Assembly: GCF_034555965.1 (NCBI RefSeq)
Contig: NZ_JAYDCK010000003.1
Coordinates: forward strand, 930,001 to 994,000
DNA length: 64,000 nucleotides
Origin: Aquicoccus sp. G2-2
GTDB taxonomy: Bacteria > Pseudomonadota > Alphaproteobacteria > Rhodobacterales > Rhodobacteraceae
Direction of reading: 5' to 3'
Shown: positions 38,594 through 48,739 of the stretch, in pieces
How positions within the stretch are numbered: the stretch's first letter is position 1
How the letters are laid out: each line of letters opens with the position of its first letter
Program-made: the position numbers and the translations under genes
Notes under the pieces: model-generated
The model's database searches: none
Told to the model about the DNA's origin: nothing
What the model saw: the letters and a program-made list of their open reading frames with translations, nothing else

Positions 38594-40138
38594 TCAGACC
38601 CGCCCATCCCAGTAAGGTGCGCGCAGGGCGCGTTTGTCGATCTTGCCGATGGCGCTGCGCGGCAGGTCGGTGCGCAGTTCCAGCGCAGAGAGGCGTTGCG
38701 TCTTGCCAAGGCGCGCATTGGCCCAATCGCGAATCTCGTCGCCGCTGGCCTTTTTGCCCGCATGTCGCACGATGAACCCAAGCGGCGTTTCGCCCCATGT
38801 CTCGGACGGCACCGCAATCACTGCAACATCAGCCACGGCCGGATGATCGCGTAGAACCCGCTCCAGATCGGCAGCATAGATGTTGAAGCCGCCTGAGATG
38901 ATCATGTCTTTCTTGCGGTCCAAGAGGTGCAGGAACCCGTCTTCGTCAAGCCGCCCCATATCGCCGGTGCGGATGAAATCCTCGCCTTGCGGGCTGATCC
39001 AGCGGGCCTCTGCGGTTTTTTCGGGCGCGTTAAGGTAGCCTTGCATCATTGGCCCGCCCCGCCCGACAAGCTCACCGTAGGAATGGGGCGGCAATTCGTG
39101 GCCGTCCTCGTCGATCACGCGCAACTCACAGCCTTCGGCCACTTTGCCCACTGTGTCGAGCTTGTCGGGGTTTGCCCGGCAATCGAGCATGGTGGAAAGT
39201 CCGCCTTCGGTCATGCCGTAAAGCTCAAACAGCTCTCCGGGCCAGCGCGCCAGAATATCGCGGATCAAGGGCGCGGGCAGCGGGGCGGAGGTGGACATCT
39301 TGGCGCGGTAGGCCGACAGATCGTATTGGTCGAAATCGGCGGCAGCCATGATGCGCATATATTGCACCGGCACCAGCATCGCGTGGCTGATGCGGTGCGC
39401 TTCGCTAAGCTGCAAAAACCGCGTGACATCGAATTTCGCCATGCTGAGCATGGTGCCGCCCTTGGCCAGCACAGTGAGTGCGGCGACAAGCGTGGTATTG
39501 GAATAAAGCGGCGTGGCGATGATGATGTTGGTATCCGCCTCAAGCCCGAAGCGCGGCATGCGCATCAATTGGCGCGAGCGGAAACGGTGATCGTGGATGA
39601 TGCCTTTGGGCGTGCCGGTGGTGCCCGATGAATAGATCAGATCGAAGAAATCATCCGGCGCCGCGCGCACCGGTGCGGGCAGCGGGGCGGCATCGGCCCA
39701 TGCGCTCAGGGTTTCAAGCGCGACCACCTCTTGCGCGCCAAGGCGTTGGGCGCGCGCAAGGGCGCTGGCAGAGGCAAAGAGCAGCTCCGCCGCGCAATCG
39801 GCGCGCATGGTGGCAAGGGTTGCCTCTTGTGCGGAGACGGGCAGGGGGACGACGCAAACCCCGGCGCACAGGAGCCCGGCATAAAGGGCGAGGTAGTTGG
39901 CGGAGTTCTCCGACAGCACGCAAACCCGCGCGCCCGGCCCAAGCCCTTTGGCCCTGAGCGTGCCTGCCACCCGTTTTACCAATGTGCCGAATGTGGCCCA
40001 GTCCTGCTGACCGCTCTCGTCGATCACCGCCGTTTTGTCAGGGGTGCGGGCACAGCTTGCATAGAATGCGGTTCCGAAATCGAGCGCCGGGTAATGATCG
40101 CCTTCCGGCGCGTGTAGGTGGGGGGTGTCTGTTGGCAT
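38594..40138 (-). CDS. AMP-forming acyl/aryl-CoA ligase (class I adenylate-forming)
   Basis: ATG at 40138, preceded by an AAGGGAGG ribosome-binding site about 8 bases upstream, so this start is preferred over in-frame read-through from ligC. 514 residues. Motifs: A3 P-loop 'LIYSSGTTGTPKGIIHDH', A5 'ELYGMTEGG', A7 'EDFIRTGDMGRLDEDGF', A8 'LLDRKKDMIISGGFNIYAAD' and the catalytic A10 lysine in 'LPRSAIGKIDKRAL'. Its place at the end of the lig genes suggests it activates an aromatic acid (hydroxybenzoate- or hydroxycinnamate-like) for entry to the pathway. The exact substrate is not determinable from sequence. Confidence 0.85.
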   Translation of the reverse strand: MPTDTPHLHAPEGDHYPALDFGTAFYASCARTPDKTAVIDESGQQDWATFGTLVKRVAGTLRAKGLGPGARVCVLSENSANYLALYAGLLCAGVCVVPLPVSAQEATLATMRADCAAELLFASASALARAQRLGAQEVVALETLSAWADAAPLPAPVRAAPDDFFDLIYSSGTTGTPKGIIHDHRFRSRQLMRMPRFGLEADTNIIIATPLYSNTTLVAALTVLAKGGTMLSMAKFDVTRFLQLSEAHRISHAMLVPVQYMRIMAAADFDQYDLSAYRAKMSTSAPLPAPLIRDILARWPGELFELYGMTEGGLSTMLDCRANPDKLDTVGKVAEGCELRVIDEDGHELPPHSYGELVGRGGPMMQGYLNAPEKTAEARWISPQGEDFIRTGDMGRLDEDGFLHLLDRKKDMIISGGFNIYAADLERVLRDHPAVADVAVIAVPSETWGETPLGFIVRHAGKKASGDEIRDWANARLGKTQRLSALELRTDLPRSAIGKIDKRALRAPYWDGRV

Positions 40139-40336
40139 GGGGATGGCCTCCCTTTTTGCCAAAGACTTGCCGCGTTGGGCGTGGGGGCGCAAGCGAAACG
40201 CGGCGGCATTGTCTGGTGATTGTCGGGGAAGCGCATGTCGCGCACGCCCCTCGGTGGGGTCGGTGCGCAACGTGCGCCAAGCCTCCGCCCGATGGAAGGG
40301 GCGGGTGCGGCGTGGGCTGGACGCCCACGCGACTTT

Positions 40337-41284
40337 ATTCAGGTCAAAGTTCTTCTCGATCCGGTCCAGCGTCTTCATCGCATCAAGCACCTGATGCACG
40401 GAGCCGTTGGGTTCCCGCCCTTCTTCGATGGCGGCAATGAATTCGCGGTCGATCAGTTCGATCCCGTTGTTGGAGACGGCCACGCCGGTAAGGTCAATCG
40501 GCTTCTCGTGCCCGTCATAAAGATCGTCATAGCGCGCAAGATAGGTGCCATTGTCACAGATATAGCGAAAGAACGTGCCGAACGGGCCATCGTTGTTGAA
40601 GCTGAGCGACAGCGTGCAGAGCGCCCCTGACGGGGTTTTCAGGCCGATGCTCATATCCATGGCGATGCCAAGCTCGGGGTGGTGCGGCCCTTCCAGACCG
40701 TAGGCTTGCGAGGCGACTTCGCCTGTCTGATACTGGAACAGATCGACGGTATGGCAGGCGTGGTGCCACAAGAGATGATCAGTCCATGAGCGCGCTTCGC
40801 CTTTGGCGTTGGTGTTGGAGCGGCGCATGAAATAGGTCTGCACGTCCATCTGCTGAACCTTCAGCTCTCCGGCGGCAATCTTGTTTTGAATCCACTGATG
40901 GCTCGGGTTGAAGCGGCGCACCTGGCCCGCCATGGCAAGCGTGCCGGTTTCTTTTTGCACCCGGCAAATCGCTTCTGCATCCTCCAGCGTGTCGGCCATC
41001 GGGATTTCCACCAGCACCGGCTTGCCTGCTTTCATACAGGCGATTGTCTGTTCGGCATGAACCTGCGTCGGGGTGGCGAGGATCACCGCATCGACATCAT
41101 CGCGCGCAAGGCAGTCCTCAAGCGAGGTCGCCCAATGGCCGATCCCGCGTTCTTTTGCCAATGCTTCGATCTTGGCGGCGGTCGGCCCCATCACCGAGGT
41201 CACGTTGACACCTTTGATCGCACCGAGCGCGTCCAGATGCTTGATCCCGAAAGCGCCATAAGCGCCTGCTACGCAAATTCGCAT
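40337..41284 (-). CDS. ligC: 4-carboxy-2-hydroxymuconate-6-semialdehyde dehydrogenase (Gfo/Idh/MocA family)
   Basis: Oxidises the ring-opened hemiacetal of 4-carboxy-2-hydroxymuconate semialdehyde to 2-pyrone-4,6-dicarboxylate using NAD(P)+. The N-terminal Rossmann motif is 'RICVAGAYGAFGIKHLDAL'; 'VEIPMADTLEDAEAICR', 'QQMDVQTYFMRRSNTNAKGE', 'WTDHLLWHHACHTVDLFQYQ' and 'SLSFNNDGPFGTFFRYICDN' match LigC as I know it from Sphingobium. LigC homology fades after 'LDRIEKNFDLN' (about 40337). The frame as sequenced then stays open through ~200 bp of intergenic-looking sequence into the CoA ligase. A lost stop or a 1-bp indel is more likely than a true fusion, so the exact 3' end is uncertain. Order is ligA, ligB, ligC, ligase on the minus strand. 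Confidence 0.88.
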
Positions 41285-41326
41285 GTCTGTCTCCTTGATG
41301 GCGGCGTAACCGCCGGTATGTTCGAT

Positions 41327-42558
<1,232 letters not shown>

Positions 42559-42648
42559 GGCGCGTGCCTCCTTGATGGGCTGTGGCGTCCGGCGTTGGGG
42601 CACCATACCATCCGCCGCCATGCGCCGCCCATTCATTTCCGCCGTGAT

Positions 42649-42680
42649 GATATTGGAAAAAGCTATACTCTTGCAAATGC
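42649..42680 (-). promoter_or_regulatory. Putative LysR-type regulator site upstream of ligA
   Basis: An AT-rich island in otherwise GC-rich DNA. Read on the minus strand it contains TGCAA, GAGTATAGCTTTTTCCAATA. It shares the pattern TGCAA...TATAG.T....C..AT with the island in front of the LysR gene (43905-43927), suggesting a common recognition sequence. It also contains T-N11-A type spacings. This is comparison by eye only. Confidence 0.35.
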
Positions 42681-42688
42681 GGGGATGA

Positions 42689-43896
42689 TTACAGCGCTTC
42701 TTGGAGTGCGCTTGCGCGCAGAAACCCGATAAAACGGGCCTGCACTTTGGTTGGCCGCCACCCCGCCCGCGTGGTCAACCCGATGGCGCGCGCATCGCCG
42801 GTAAGCGCGATGCCGAGCGGGGCAATATGCCCGTCGCGCAGCTCCACCTTGATCTGCTGGCGCGAGATGATCGACACATACGGCCCCTCGGCCAATATCC
42901 CGCGCAGCATGACGGGGGAGGACGACACCAGCCGCACGGGCGTTTCACCGCGTTCGCGAATACGCAACGTTTCGGCCAGATAATGCCCCGCAGGCGTGTT
43001 TATCGGCGGTGCCACCCACGGGTAGGCGAGTGTGTCCTCAAGCGTGAGGTCAGGTTTGCTGGCCAGCGGATGCGAGGGATGCGCGACAATCGCCATGCGA
43101 TCATCGAAAAGCCGCTCCTGCACGATGTCGTCAGCCGGGGGCGGGTCGCGCAATGCGCCGATCATGCAATCCATATCCCCCTGTCGCAGACTGCGCAGGA
43201 GATCGGCATAGCGCCCGTCCACCAGCCTGATCTGCACCCCGGAAACGGCGCTTATCATCGCGTGAACTGCTTTGGGCACGATGGCGGTGCGCGCCAGTGG
43301 CAGGGACCCCAGCACGAATGTGCCGCGCTCTTCGCCCTGCATATGCGCGATTTCCTCTAGCCCTTGCCGGATTTCCGCCTGCGCCAGTTTCGCACCAAGC
43401 ACCAGTGCCTGTGCCGCTTGGGTCAGATCAACGCCGGTTGATGTTGCCCGGAAAAGCACCACCCCGGCGGTCTCTTCAAGGCTGCGCGCGGCGCGGTGGA
43501 CCGTGGGTTGTGACAACCCAATCTGACGGGCGGCCATGGTGAACGAGCCGTGGGCGGAAATCGCGATCAGCGTGCGCAATTGGGCCGCCGTCACCAGCCG
43601 GTCAAACGGCGTGCGGCCCTTTTCGCGCTGCGCATCGCCAGCCGCGCACCATTCTGCAAATGAATGAGGGCCGCAGCCACCCGTGCCGCGAAAAGCGCGC
43701 CGCAATCGGTGGTGACAAAGCCGCCCGCCCGGCGCACCAGAAGCCCGGTGCCGGTGTCGGCTTCAAGCCGCTTGATGGCTTGTGTTGCCGCCGGTTGCGA
43801 CAATGCACAGCGATCTGCCGCCACGGAAACAGAGCCTGAGCGCACAGTTTCCAGAAACACCCGCATGTGCCTGATATTGGGAAAATCGACGATCAT
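42689..43896 (-). CDS. LysR-family regulator with two N-terminal HTH domains (frameshifted)
   Basis: Transcription runs leftward from ATG at 43896. The first part encodes a LysR HTH ('MRVFLETVRSGSVSVAADRC', 'ALSQPAATQAIKRLEADTGT'). The frame then breaks at the A4 run (T4 on the plus strand, 43620-43623). Adding one A gives 'RSAKKGRTPFDRLVTAAQLR', which leads into a second LysR HTH ('LIAISAHGSFTMAARQIGLS', 'QPTVHRAARSLEE') and a full ligand domain ('FVLGSLPLARTAIVPKAVHA', 'RYADLLRSLRQGDMDCMIG'). The total is about 402 residues instead of the usual ~300. Lying between the divergent lig and gal arms, it is the probable pathway activator. As sequenced, the second frame alone would look like an ordinary LysR protein with a strange N-terminus. 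Confidence 0.8.
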
Positions 43897-43904
43897 CCGA
43901 AACC

Positions 43905-43927
43905 TGCAATATAGATAAAACTTATGC
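43905..43927. promoter_or_regulatory. Putative LysR-type operator in the divergent lysR/galB region
   Basis: TGCAATATAGATAAAACTTA followed by TGC lies 9 bp upstream of the LysR start and about 80 bp upstream of galB. This is the usual place for an autoregulatory LysR site driving a divergent operon. It resembles the AT-rich element in front of ligA. Confidence 0.4.
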
Positions 43928-44003
43928 TAGCGCCGCAATTCGAAATAGGCAAATGCCGCGCGATGGGGCATCACTGTGAGCAACTGATGAAGGGGGTCGC
44001 ATC

Positions 44004-44741
44004 ATGGCAGAGGGCAAAACCGCGCTGGTTATCTCCGCGCATTCCGCCGATTTCGTCTGGCGCGGGGGCGGAGCCATCGCCCTGCACGCCGAGCTTGGCT
44101 ATGACGTCACCGTTGTGTGCCTGTCTTATGGAGAGCGCGGCGAAAGCGCGAAACTCTGGAAACAGGACGGCATGACGCTTGAGAAGGTGAAGGCCGGGCG
44201 TAAGTCAGAGGCCGAGAGCGCCGCAAGTGCGCTTGGCGTGCATGATATCCGGTTTTTCGATGTGGGTGATTATCCGCTTGATCTGGGCCGCGAAACGCAG
44301 GAGCGCATGGTTGATGTGATCCGTGAGGTGCAGCCAAACTGGATGATGAGCCACTCGCGATGGGACCCTTATAACACCGATCACATGAACACGACGCAGT
44401 TCGCGCTTGAGACGCGGATGATCGCGCAGGCCTGGGGCCACAAGCCGGGTGAAAAGGTGCTGGGCGCGCCGCAGCTTTACCTGTTTGAGCCGCACCAGAC
44501 CGAACAGATGGGCTGGAAGCCTTCTGTTTTCCTCGACATCACGCCGGTCTGGGACAAAAAATGGGCGGCGATCCAGTGCATGCAGGGGCAAGAGCACCTG
44601 TGGAGCTTTTACAAGAACGTGGCCGAGAATCGCGCCAACCACTTCCGCCGCAACTCCGGCGGGCAGGCAGGCGGGCGCGCGGCGAAATATGCCGAAGGGT
44701 TCGAGACGATCTTTCCGCGCACGGTGGATGAACTGGAATGA
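44004..44741 (+). CDS. galB: 4-oxalomesaconate hydratase, PIG-L/LmbE-type
   Basis: Hydrates 4-oxalomesaconate (enol form) to 4-carboxy-4-hydroxy-2-oxoadipate. 245 residues. The N-terminal metal motif '[20 protein letters not shown]' is the GalB variant of the PIG-L AHPDD signature. '[16 protein letters not shown]', '[17 protein letters not shown]' and '[14 protein letters not shown]' also match the Pseudomonas GalB type, which is unrelated to the amidohydrolase LigJ. First gene of the plus-strand operon; its stop overlaps the aldolase start (ATGA). Confidence 0.9.
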   Translation: MAEGKTALVISAHSADFVWRGGGAIALHAELGYDVTVVCLSYGERGESAKLWKQDGMTLEKVKAGRKSEAESAASALGVHDIRFFDVGDYPLDLGRETQERMVDVIREVQPNWMMSHSRWDPYNTDHMNTTQFALETRMIAQAWGHKPGEKVLGAPQLYLFEPHQTEQMGWKPSVFLDITPVWDKKWAAIQCMQGQEHLWSFYKNVAENRANHFRRNSGGQAGGRAAKYAEGFETIFPRTVDELE

Positions 44742-45430
44742 CGCATCAACCCGGAGATATGGGCGTTGTCGTCCAGAATATCAGCCGCGCCGATCAGGGC
44801 GTGATCGACGGATTGGCCGCGTGTGGCGTGGCCACGGTGCATGAAGCACAGGGGCGCAAGGGGCTGCTGGCCTCTTACATGCGACCCATATATGGCGGGG
44901 CGCGGGTTGCGGGGTCGGCTGTTACCATCCTGTCGGCCCCTTGCGACAACTGGATGCTGCATGTCTCGATCGAGCAATTGCAGGCGGGTGATGTTCTGGT
45001 TTTGGGCGTTACCTCACCATCGGATGCGGGCTATTTCGGCGATCTGCTGGCGACCTCGGCCAAGGCGCGGGGCTGTCGCGGGTTGATCATCGACGCGGGC
45101 GTGCGCGATGTGCGCGATTTGATGGAAATGGGCTTCCCGGTCTGGTCGAAAGCCATCGGCGCGCAGGGCACGATCAAGGAAACCGTCGGCTCGGTCAATG
45201 TGCCGGTGGTGTGCGCCGGGGCGCTGATCAATCCCGGTGATGTCGTCGTGGCCGATGACGATGGCGTTGTCGTGGTACGCCGGGGCGAAGCGGCAGATGT
45301 GCTTGAGAAAGCGCAGGCGCGCGAAGCAAACGAGAGCGCCAAGCGGTCGCGGTTTGAGGCGGGTGAGCTTGGGCTTGATATCTATGATATGCGCGCACGC
45401 CTGGCGGAAAAAGGGTTGAAATATCTTTGA
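44738..45430 (+). CDS. ligK: 4-carboxy-4-hydroxy-2-oxoadipate aldolase (HMG/CHA aldolase family)
   Basis: Cleaves 4-carboxy-4-hydroxy-2-oxoadipate to pyruvate and oxaloacetate, the last step of the pathway. 230 residues, usual for the class II RraA-like aldolases LigK/GalC/ProA. Conserved segments: '[20 protein letters not shown]', '[20 protein letters not shown]', '[20 protein letters not shown]' followed by 'GVRDVRDL' (the R-x-x-D metal/substrate motif), and '[16 protein letters not shown]'. It overlaps galB by 4 bp. galC is an equally valid name. Confidence 0.92.
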   Translation: MTHQPGDMGVVVQNISRADQGVIDGLAACGVATVHEAQGRKGLLASYMRPIYGGARVAGSAVTILSAPCDNWMLHVSIEQLQAGDVLVLGVTSPSDAGYFGDLLATSAKARGCRGLIIDAGVRDVRDLMEMGFPVWSKAIGAQGTIKETVGSVNVPVVCAGALINPGDVVVADDDGVVVVRRGEAADVLEKAQAREANESAKRSRFEAGELGLDIYDMRARLAEKGLKYL

Positions 45431-45496
45431 GGGCGGATGCGAGGGGCCAGCCCCTCGCGCTCCCCGAGGTATTTTTGGCCAAATGAAGGATAGGCA

Positions 45497-46538
45497 ATGG
45501 GCAAGGGCGTGCGCTGCATGTGGCTGCGGGGGGACCTCGAAAGGCGGGTATTTTCTGGCCGATGACTTGCCGGAGGCGCGCGATGCGTTTTTGCTGCGTA
45601 TGATGGGCAGCCCGGATCTGCGCCAGATTGATGGCATGGGCGGGGCTGATCCGCTGACCTCAAAGGTGGCGGTGGTGAAGCGCTCAAGCCGCGTCGGCGT
45701 TGATGTGGATTACCTCTTCTTGCAGGTGGTGGTGGACCGCCCCATCGTGACGGATGCACAAAATTGCGGGAATATATTGGCAGGTGTCGGGCCGTTCGCG
45801 GTTGAGCGCGGGTTGGTTGCGGCGCAAGACGGCGAAACGCCGGTGGTGATCTACATGGAAAACACCGGCCAGATTGCGCAAGCGCGTGTTGCCACACCGG
45901 GCGGGGTGGTGAGCTATGAGGGGGGCGCGAAGATCGACGGGGTGCCGGGCACCGCGGCGGCTGTGCCGATTGCGTTTCGTGATACCGCGGGAAGCTCGTG
46001 CGGCGCGCTTTTGCCCACCGGCAACGCGCTGGATGAGGTTGACGGCGTGGAGGTGAGTTGCATCGACAACGGGATGCCGGTGGTGGTGTTGCGCGCGGCA
46101 GACATGGGAATTTCGGGCGATGAGACGCCGGAGGCGCTGGAAGCCAACGCGGATTTGCGCGCCAGGTTGGAGGCGATCCGGCTGGCCTGTGGGCGGATGA
46201 TGAATTTGGGCGATGTGGCCGACAAGACGGTGCCAAAGATGACGATGGTTTCAAAGCCGACGCGGGGCGGGGCGATTTCGACCCGCACATTCATCCCGCA
46301 TCGCTGCCACAAGACGATTGGCGTTCTGGGCGCGGTTTCGGTCGCCACCGCCTGCTTGACCGAAGGCAGCGTGGCCTATGATCTGGCGACGCGCGGGGAG
46401 GGTGCGGAACGCGCGCTTTCTATCGAACATCCCTCGGGCGAGATGACGGTGCTGGCCACGCTGAAGGATGGCGGAGTTGAAACCGCTGCAATCCTGCGCA
46501 CCGCGCGCAAATTGATGGATGGGGAGGTGTTTGCATGA
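45497..46538 (+). CDS. galD: 4-oxalomesaconate tautomerase, PrpF-like (N-terminus frameshifted)
   Basis: Interconverts keto and enol 4-oxalomesaconate. The natural start appears to be ATG at 45497 ('MGKGVRCMWLR'). The conserved PrpF-family motif RGGTSKG is broken at the G-run 45528-45533: eight Gs would give 'LRGGTSKGGYFLADDLPEAR', six are present. A frame opened from ATG 45483 happens to stay open through the run and would give an artefactual N-terminus. The rest is intact: 'GMGGADPLTSKVAVVKRSSR', 'CGNILAGVGPFAVERGLV' and 'MGISGDETPEALEAN'. About 350 residues with the expected fold. It is followed by ligI with a 4-bp overlap. Confidence 0.88.
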
Positions 46539-47428
46539 GCGAGACGCAACAGATGGATGCCGATTGGCTGGAATTTGATCCGGCCCCGACGACGCCTGCG
46601 TTCAGACTGCCCGACGGGGCGGTGGATGCGCATTGCCATGTGTTTGGGCCAAGCCCGGCCTTTCCCTTCGCGCCGGAGCGCAAATATACCCCCTGCAATG
46701 CAGGCAAGGATCAGCTTTTCGCGCTGCGCGACCATCTGGGCTTTGCGCGCAACGTGATCGTGCAGGCGACCTGCCATGGCACCGACAACAGCGCCATGAT
46801 GGATGCCTGTCGTGCCGCCGGGGAGCGGGCGCGCGGGATCGCCGCTGTGCGCCCGGATATCAGCGACGAGGCGCTCAACGAGATGGATGCGGCGGGCGTG
46901 CGCGGTGTGCGGTTCAATTTCGTCAAGCGGTTGGTCGATGACACGCCGCGCGAGGTATTTCACACCATCGCGCGCAAGGTTGCGCGGCTTGGCTGGCATA
47001 TCGTGGTCTATTTCGAGGCGGCGGATCTCGAAGAGCTGATCCCGTTTCTGGAAAGCCTGCCGACGGTGATCGTGGTTGACCACATGGGCCGGCCTGATGT
47101 CGCAAAACCTGTCGATCACCCGGACTTTCAGCGGTTTCTCGACCTGATGGCGCGCAACGACAATATTTGGTCCAAGGTGACCTGCCCGGAGCGGCTTTCG
47201 CATGACGGCCCGCCGGGCTATGGCGATGTGATCCCGTTTGCGCGCGCCGTGGTGGAGCGGTTCCCGACCCGTGTGCTTTGGGGCACCGATTGGCCGCATC
47301 CGAACATGAAATCGCATATGCCGGATGATGGCAATCTAGTTGATTTCATTGCGAAAATAGCGCCCACGCCGGACGCACAGCAGAAACTTTTGGTGGACAA
47401 TCCGATGCGCCTTTACTGGGCGCGGTAA
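46535..47428 (+). CDS. ligI: 2-pyrone-4,6-dicarboxylate lactonase (amidohydrolase superfamily)
   Basis: Hydrolyses 2-pyrone-4,6-dicarboxylate to 4-oxalomesaconate. 297 residues. Amidohydrolase strand-1 motif HxH in 'GAVDAHCHVFGPSPAFPF', then 'ERKYTPCNAGKDQLFALRDH', 'GVRGVRFNFVKRLVD', 'VVDHMGRPDVAKPVDHPDF' and the strand-8 Asp in 'RVLWGTDWPHPNMKSHMP' are all as in LigI. ATGA overlap with galD. It connects the LigC product to the GalD/GalB/LigK steps. Confidence 0.94.
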   Translation: MSETQQMDADWLEFDPAPTTPAFRLPDGAVDAHCHVFGPSPAFPFAPERKYTPCNAGKDQLFALRDHLGFARNVIVQATCHGTDNSAMMDACRAAGERARGIAAVRPDISDEALNEMDAAGVRGVRFNFVKRLVDDTPREVFHTIARKVARLGWHIVVYFEAADLEELIPFLESLPTVIVVDHMGRPDVAKPVDHPDFQRFLDLMARNDNIWSKVTCPERLSHDGPPGYGDVIPFARAVVERFPTRVLWGTDWPHPNMKSHMPDDGNLVDFIAKIAPTPDAQQKLLVDNPMRLYWAR

Positions 47429-47468
47429 CGCCGGCGCGGGTTTGGCGCAAATGCAGGAGGAACGACAG

Positions 47469-48641
47469 ATGAAAACCCAAGTGTGCATTATCGGTGGCGG
47501 CCCGTCGGGGCTGATGCTGAGCCAGTTACTTGATCTTAAGGGGATCGAGACCATCGTGCTGGAGCGGCGCCCGCGCGCTTATGTGCTGAGCCGGATTCGT
47601 GCGGGTGTGCTGGAACACGGGTTTACCGAATTGATGCGTGAGGCGCAGTGCAGCGCGCGGATGGACGCCGAGGGCGAGATTCACGAGGGCGTTTGCATTG
47701 CCCATGAAGGGGTACTGAGCCGGATCGACCTGCATAAATATTCCGGCGGGGCGACGGTGATGGTCTATGGCCAGACCGAGCTGACCCATGATCTTTACGA
47801 GGCGCGTGACAAGCGCGGCGGCATCGTGCTTCACGAAGTTGATGACGTGGTGCTGCATGATCTGAAATCCGGCGCGCCGCATGTGACGTTCACCCATGAC
47901 GGGCAGGACAAGCGGATTGACTGTGAATACGTGATCGGAGCGGACGGGTTTCACGGTGTCAGCCGCAAATCCATCCCGTCGGATGTGCTGCGCGAGTATG
48001 AAAAGACCTATCCGTTCGGCTGGCTGGGTGTCTTGTCGGAAACCACGCCGGTTTCGGATGATTTGATCTATTCCAAGCATACCCGCGGGTTTGCGCTTTG
48101 TTCGCTGCGCTCAAGAGTGCTGAGCCGGTATTATATCCAGGTGCCGATGACCGATCATGTTGAGGACTGGTCGGACGAGGACTTCTGGGCGGAGCTGAAG
48201 AACCGCCTGCCGGACGAGGTTGCCGCAAAGCTGGAGACCGGCCCGTCAATCGAGAAATCCATCGCCCCCGTGCGCAGCTATGTGGCCGAGCCGATGCGTT
48301 ATGGCAATCTGTTCCTTGCTGGTGATGCGGCGCATATCGTGCCGCCCACGGGCGCGCGCGGGCTTAATTCGGCGGCGTCGGACATTCATTATCTTTATCA
48401 CGCCATGCTTGACCATTACATGAAAGGCGACGACCAAGGGATTGATGCCTATTCCGAAAAGGCACTTGCGCGCGTTTGGAAAGGCCAGCGGTTTTCGTGG
48501 TGGCTGACCAATCTCTTGCATCACTTCCCGGATCACAGCGCCTATGACCGGCATTTGCAGGAGATCGAGATGCAATATCTGCTATCCTCCGATGCGGCGC
48601 TTTCGGTCTTTGCAGAAAACTACACCGGCCTGCCGTATTGA
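47469..48641 (+). CDS. pobA: 4-hydroxybenzoate 3-monooxygenase
   Basis: FAD/NAD(P)H hydroxylase converting 4-hydroxybenzoate to protocatechuate, the entry step. Start at ATG 47469 after a CAGGAGG site; 390 residues (PobA is about 390-394). Motifs: FAD dinucleotide 'CIIGGGPSGLMLSQLLDLKG', 'LSRIRAGVLEHGFTELMRE', NAD(P)H/FAD DG motif 'CEYVIGADGFHGVSRKSIP', and 'NLFLAGDAAHIVPPTGARGL'. Last gene of the plus-strand catabolic operon. A small GGGCC-GAA-GGCCC hairpin (48642-48654) directly follows the stop. Confidence 0.95.
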   Translation: MKTQVCIIGGGPSGLMLSQLLDLKGIETIVLERRPRAYVLSRIRAGVLEHGFTELMREAQCSARMDAEGEIHEGVCIAHEGVLSRIDLHKYSGGATVMVYGQTELTHDLYEARDKRGGIVLHEVDDVVLHDLKSGAPHVTFTHDGQDKRIDCEYVIGADGFHGVSRKSIPSDVLREYEKTYPFGWLGVLSETTPVSDDLIYSKHTRGFALCSLRSRVLSRYYIQVPMTDHVEDWSDEDFWAELKNRLPDEVAAKLETGPSIEKSIAPVRSYVAEPMRYGNLFLAGDAAHIVPPTGARGLNSAASDIHYLYHAMLDHYMKGDDQGIDAYSEKALARVWKGQRFSWWLTNLLHHFPDHSAYDRHLQEIEMQYLLSSDAALSVFAENYTGLPY

Positions 48642-48654
48642 GGGCCGAAGGCCC
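48642..48654 (+). terminator. Small hairpin directly after pobA
   Basis: Perfect 5-bp GC arms GGGCC/GGCCC with loop GAA, starting one base after the stop codon. There is no U-tract, so it may only stabilise the 3' end or attenuate read-through into the transporter genes. A TTGACA hexamer follows at 48664, but no convincing -10 was found. Confidence 0.3.
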
Positions 48655-48739
48655 ACTCAATAGTTGACAAGTTCGGCGGGGGGCGAAACTCTGTGGTAAT
48701 GGCCGATGGTAAGTATTCGGCCTAATGGGAGGAAAAACA

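Noticed and set aside
38594-41284. A genuine LigC-CoA ligase fusion enzyme
   Set aside because: The joint sequence looks non-coding, and the ligase has its own Shine-Dalgarno and ATG at 40138. Kept as two genes.
43591-43896. A separate 101-residue HTH-only protein
   Set aside because: It overlaps the LysR frame at a homopolymer and its sequence continues smoothly into it after one added base.
48664-48692. Sigma-70 promoter in front of the ABC importer
   Set aside because: TTGACA is present, but the hexamer at proper spacing (AACTCT) is a poor -10, so it is not listed as a promoter.
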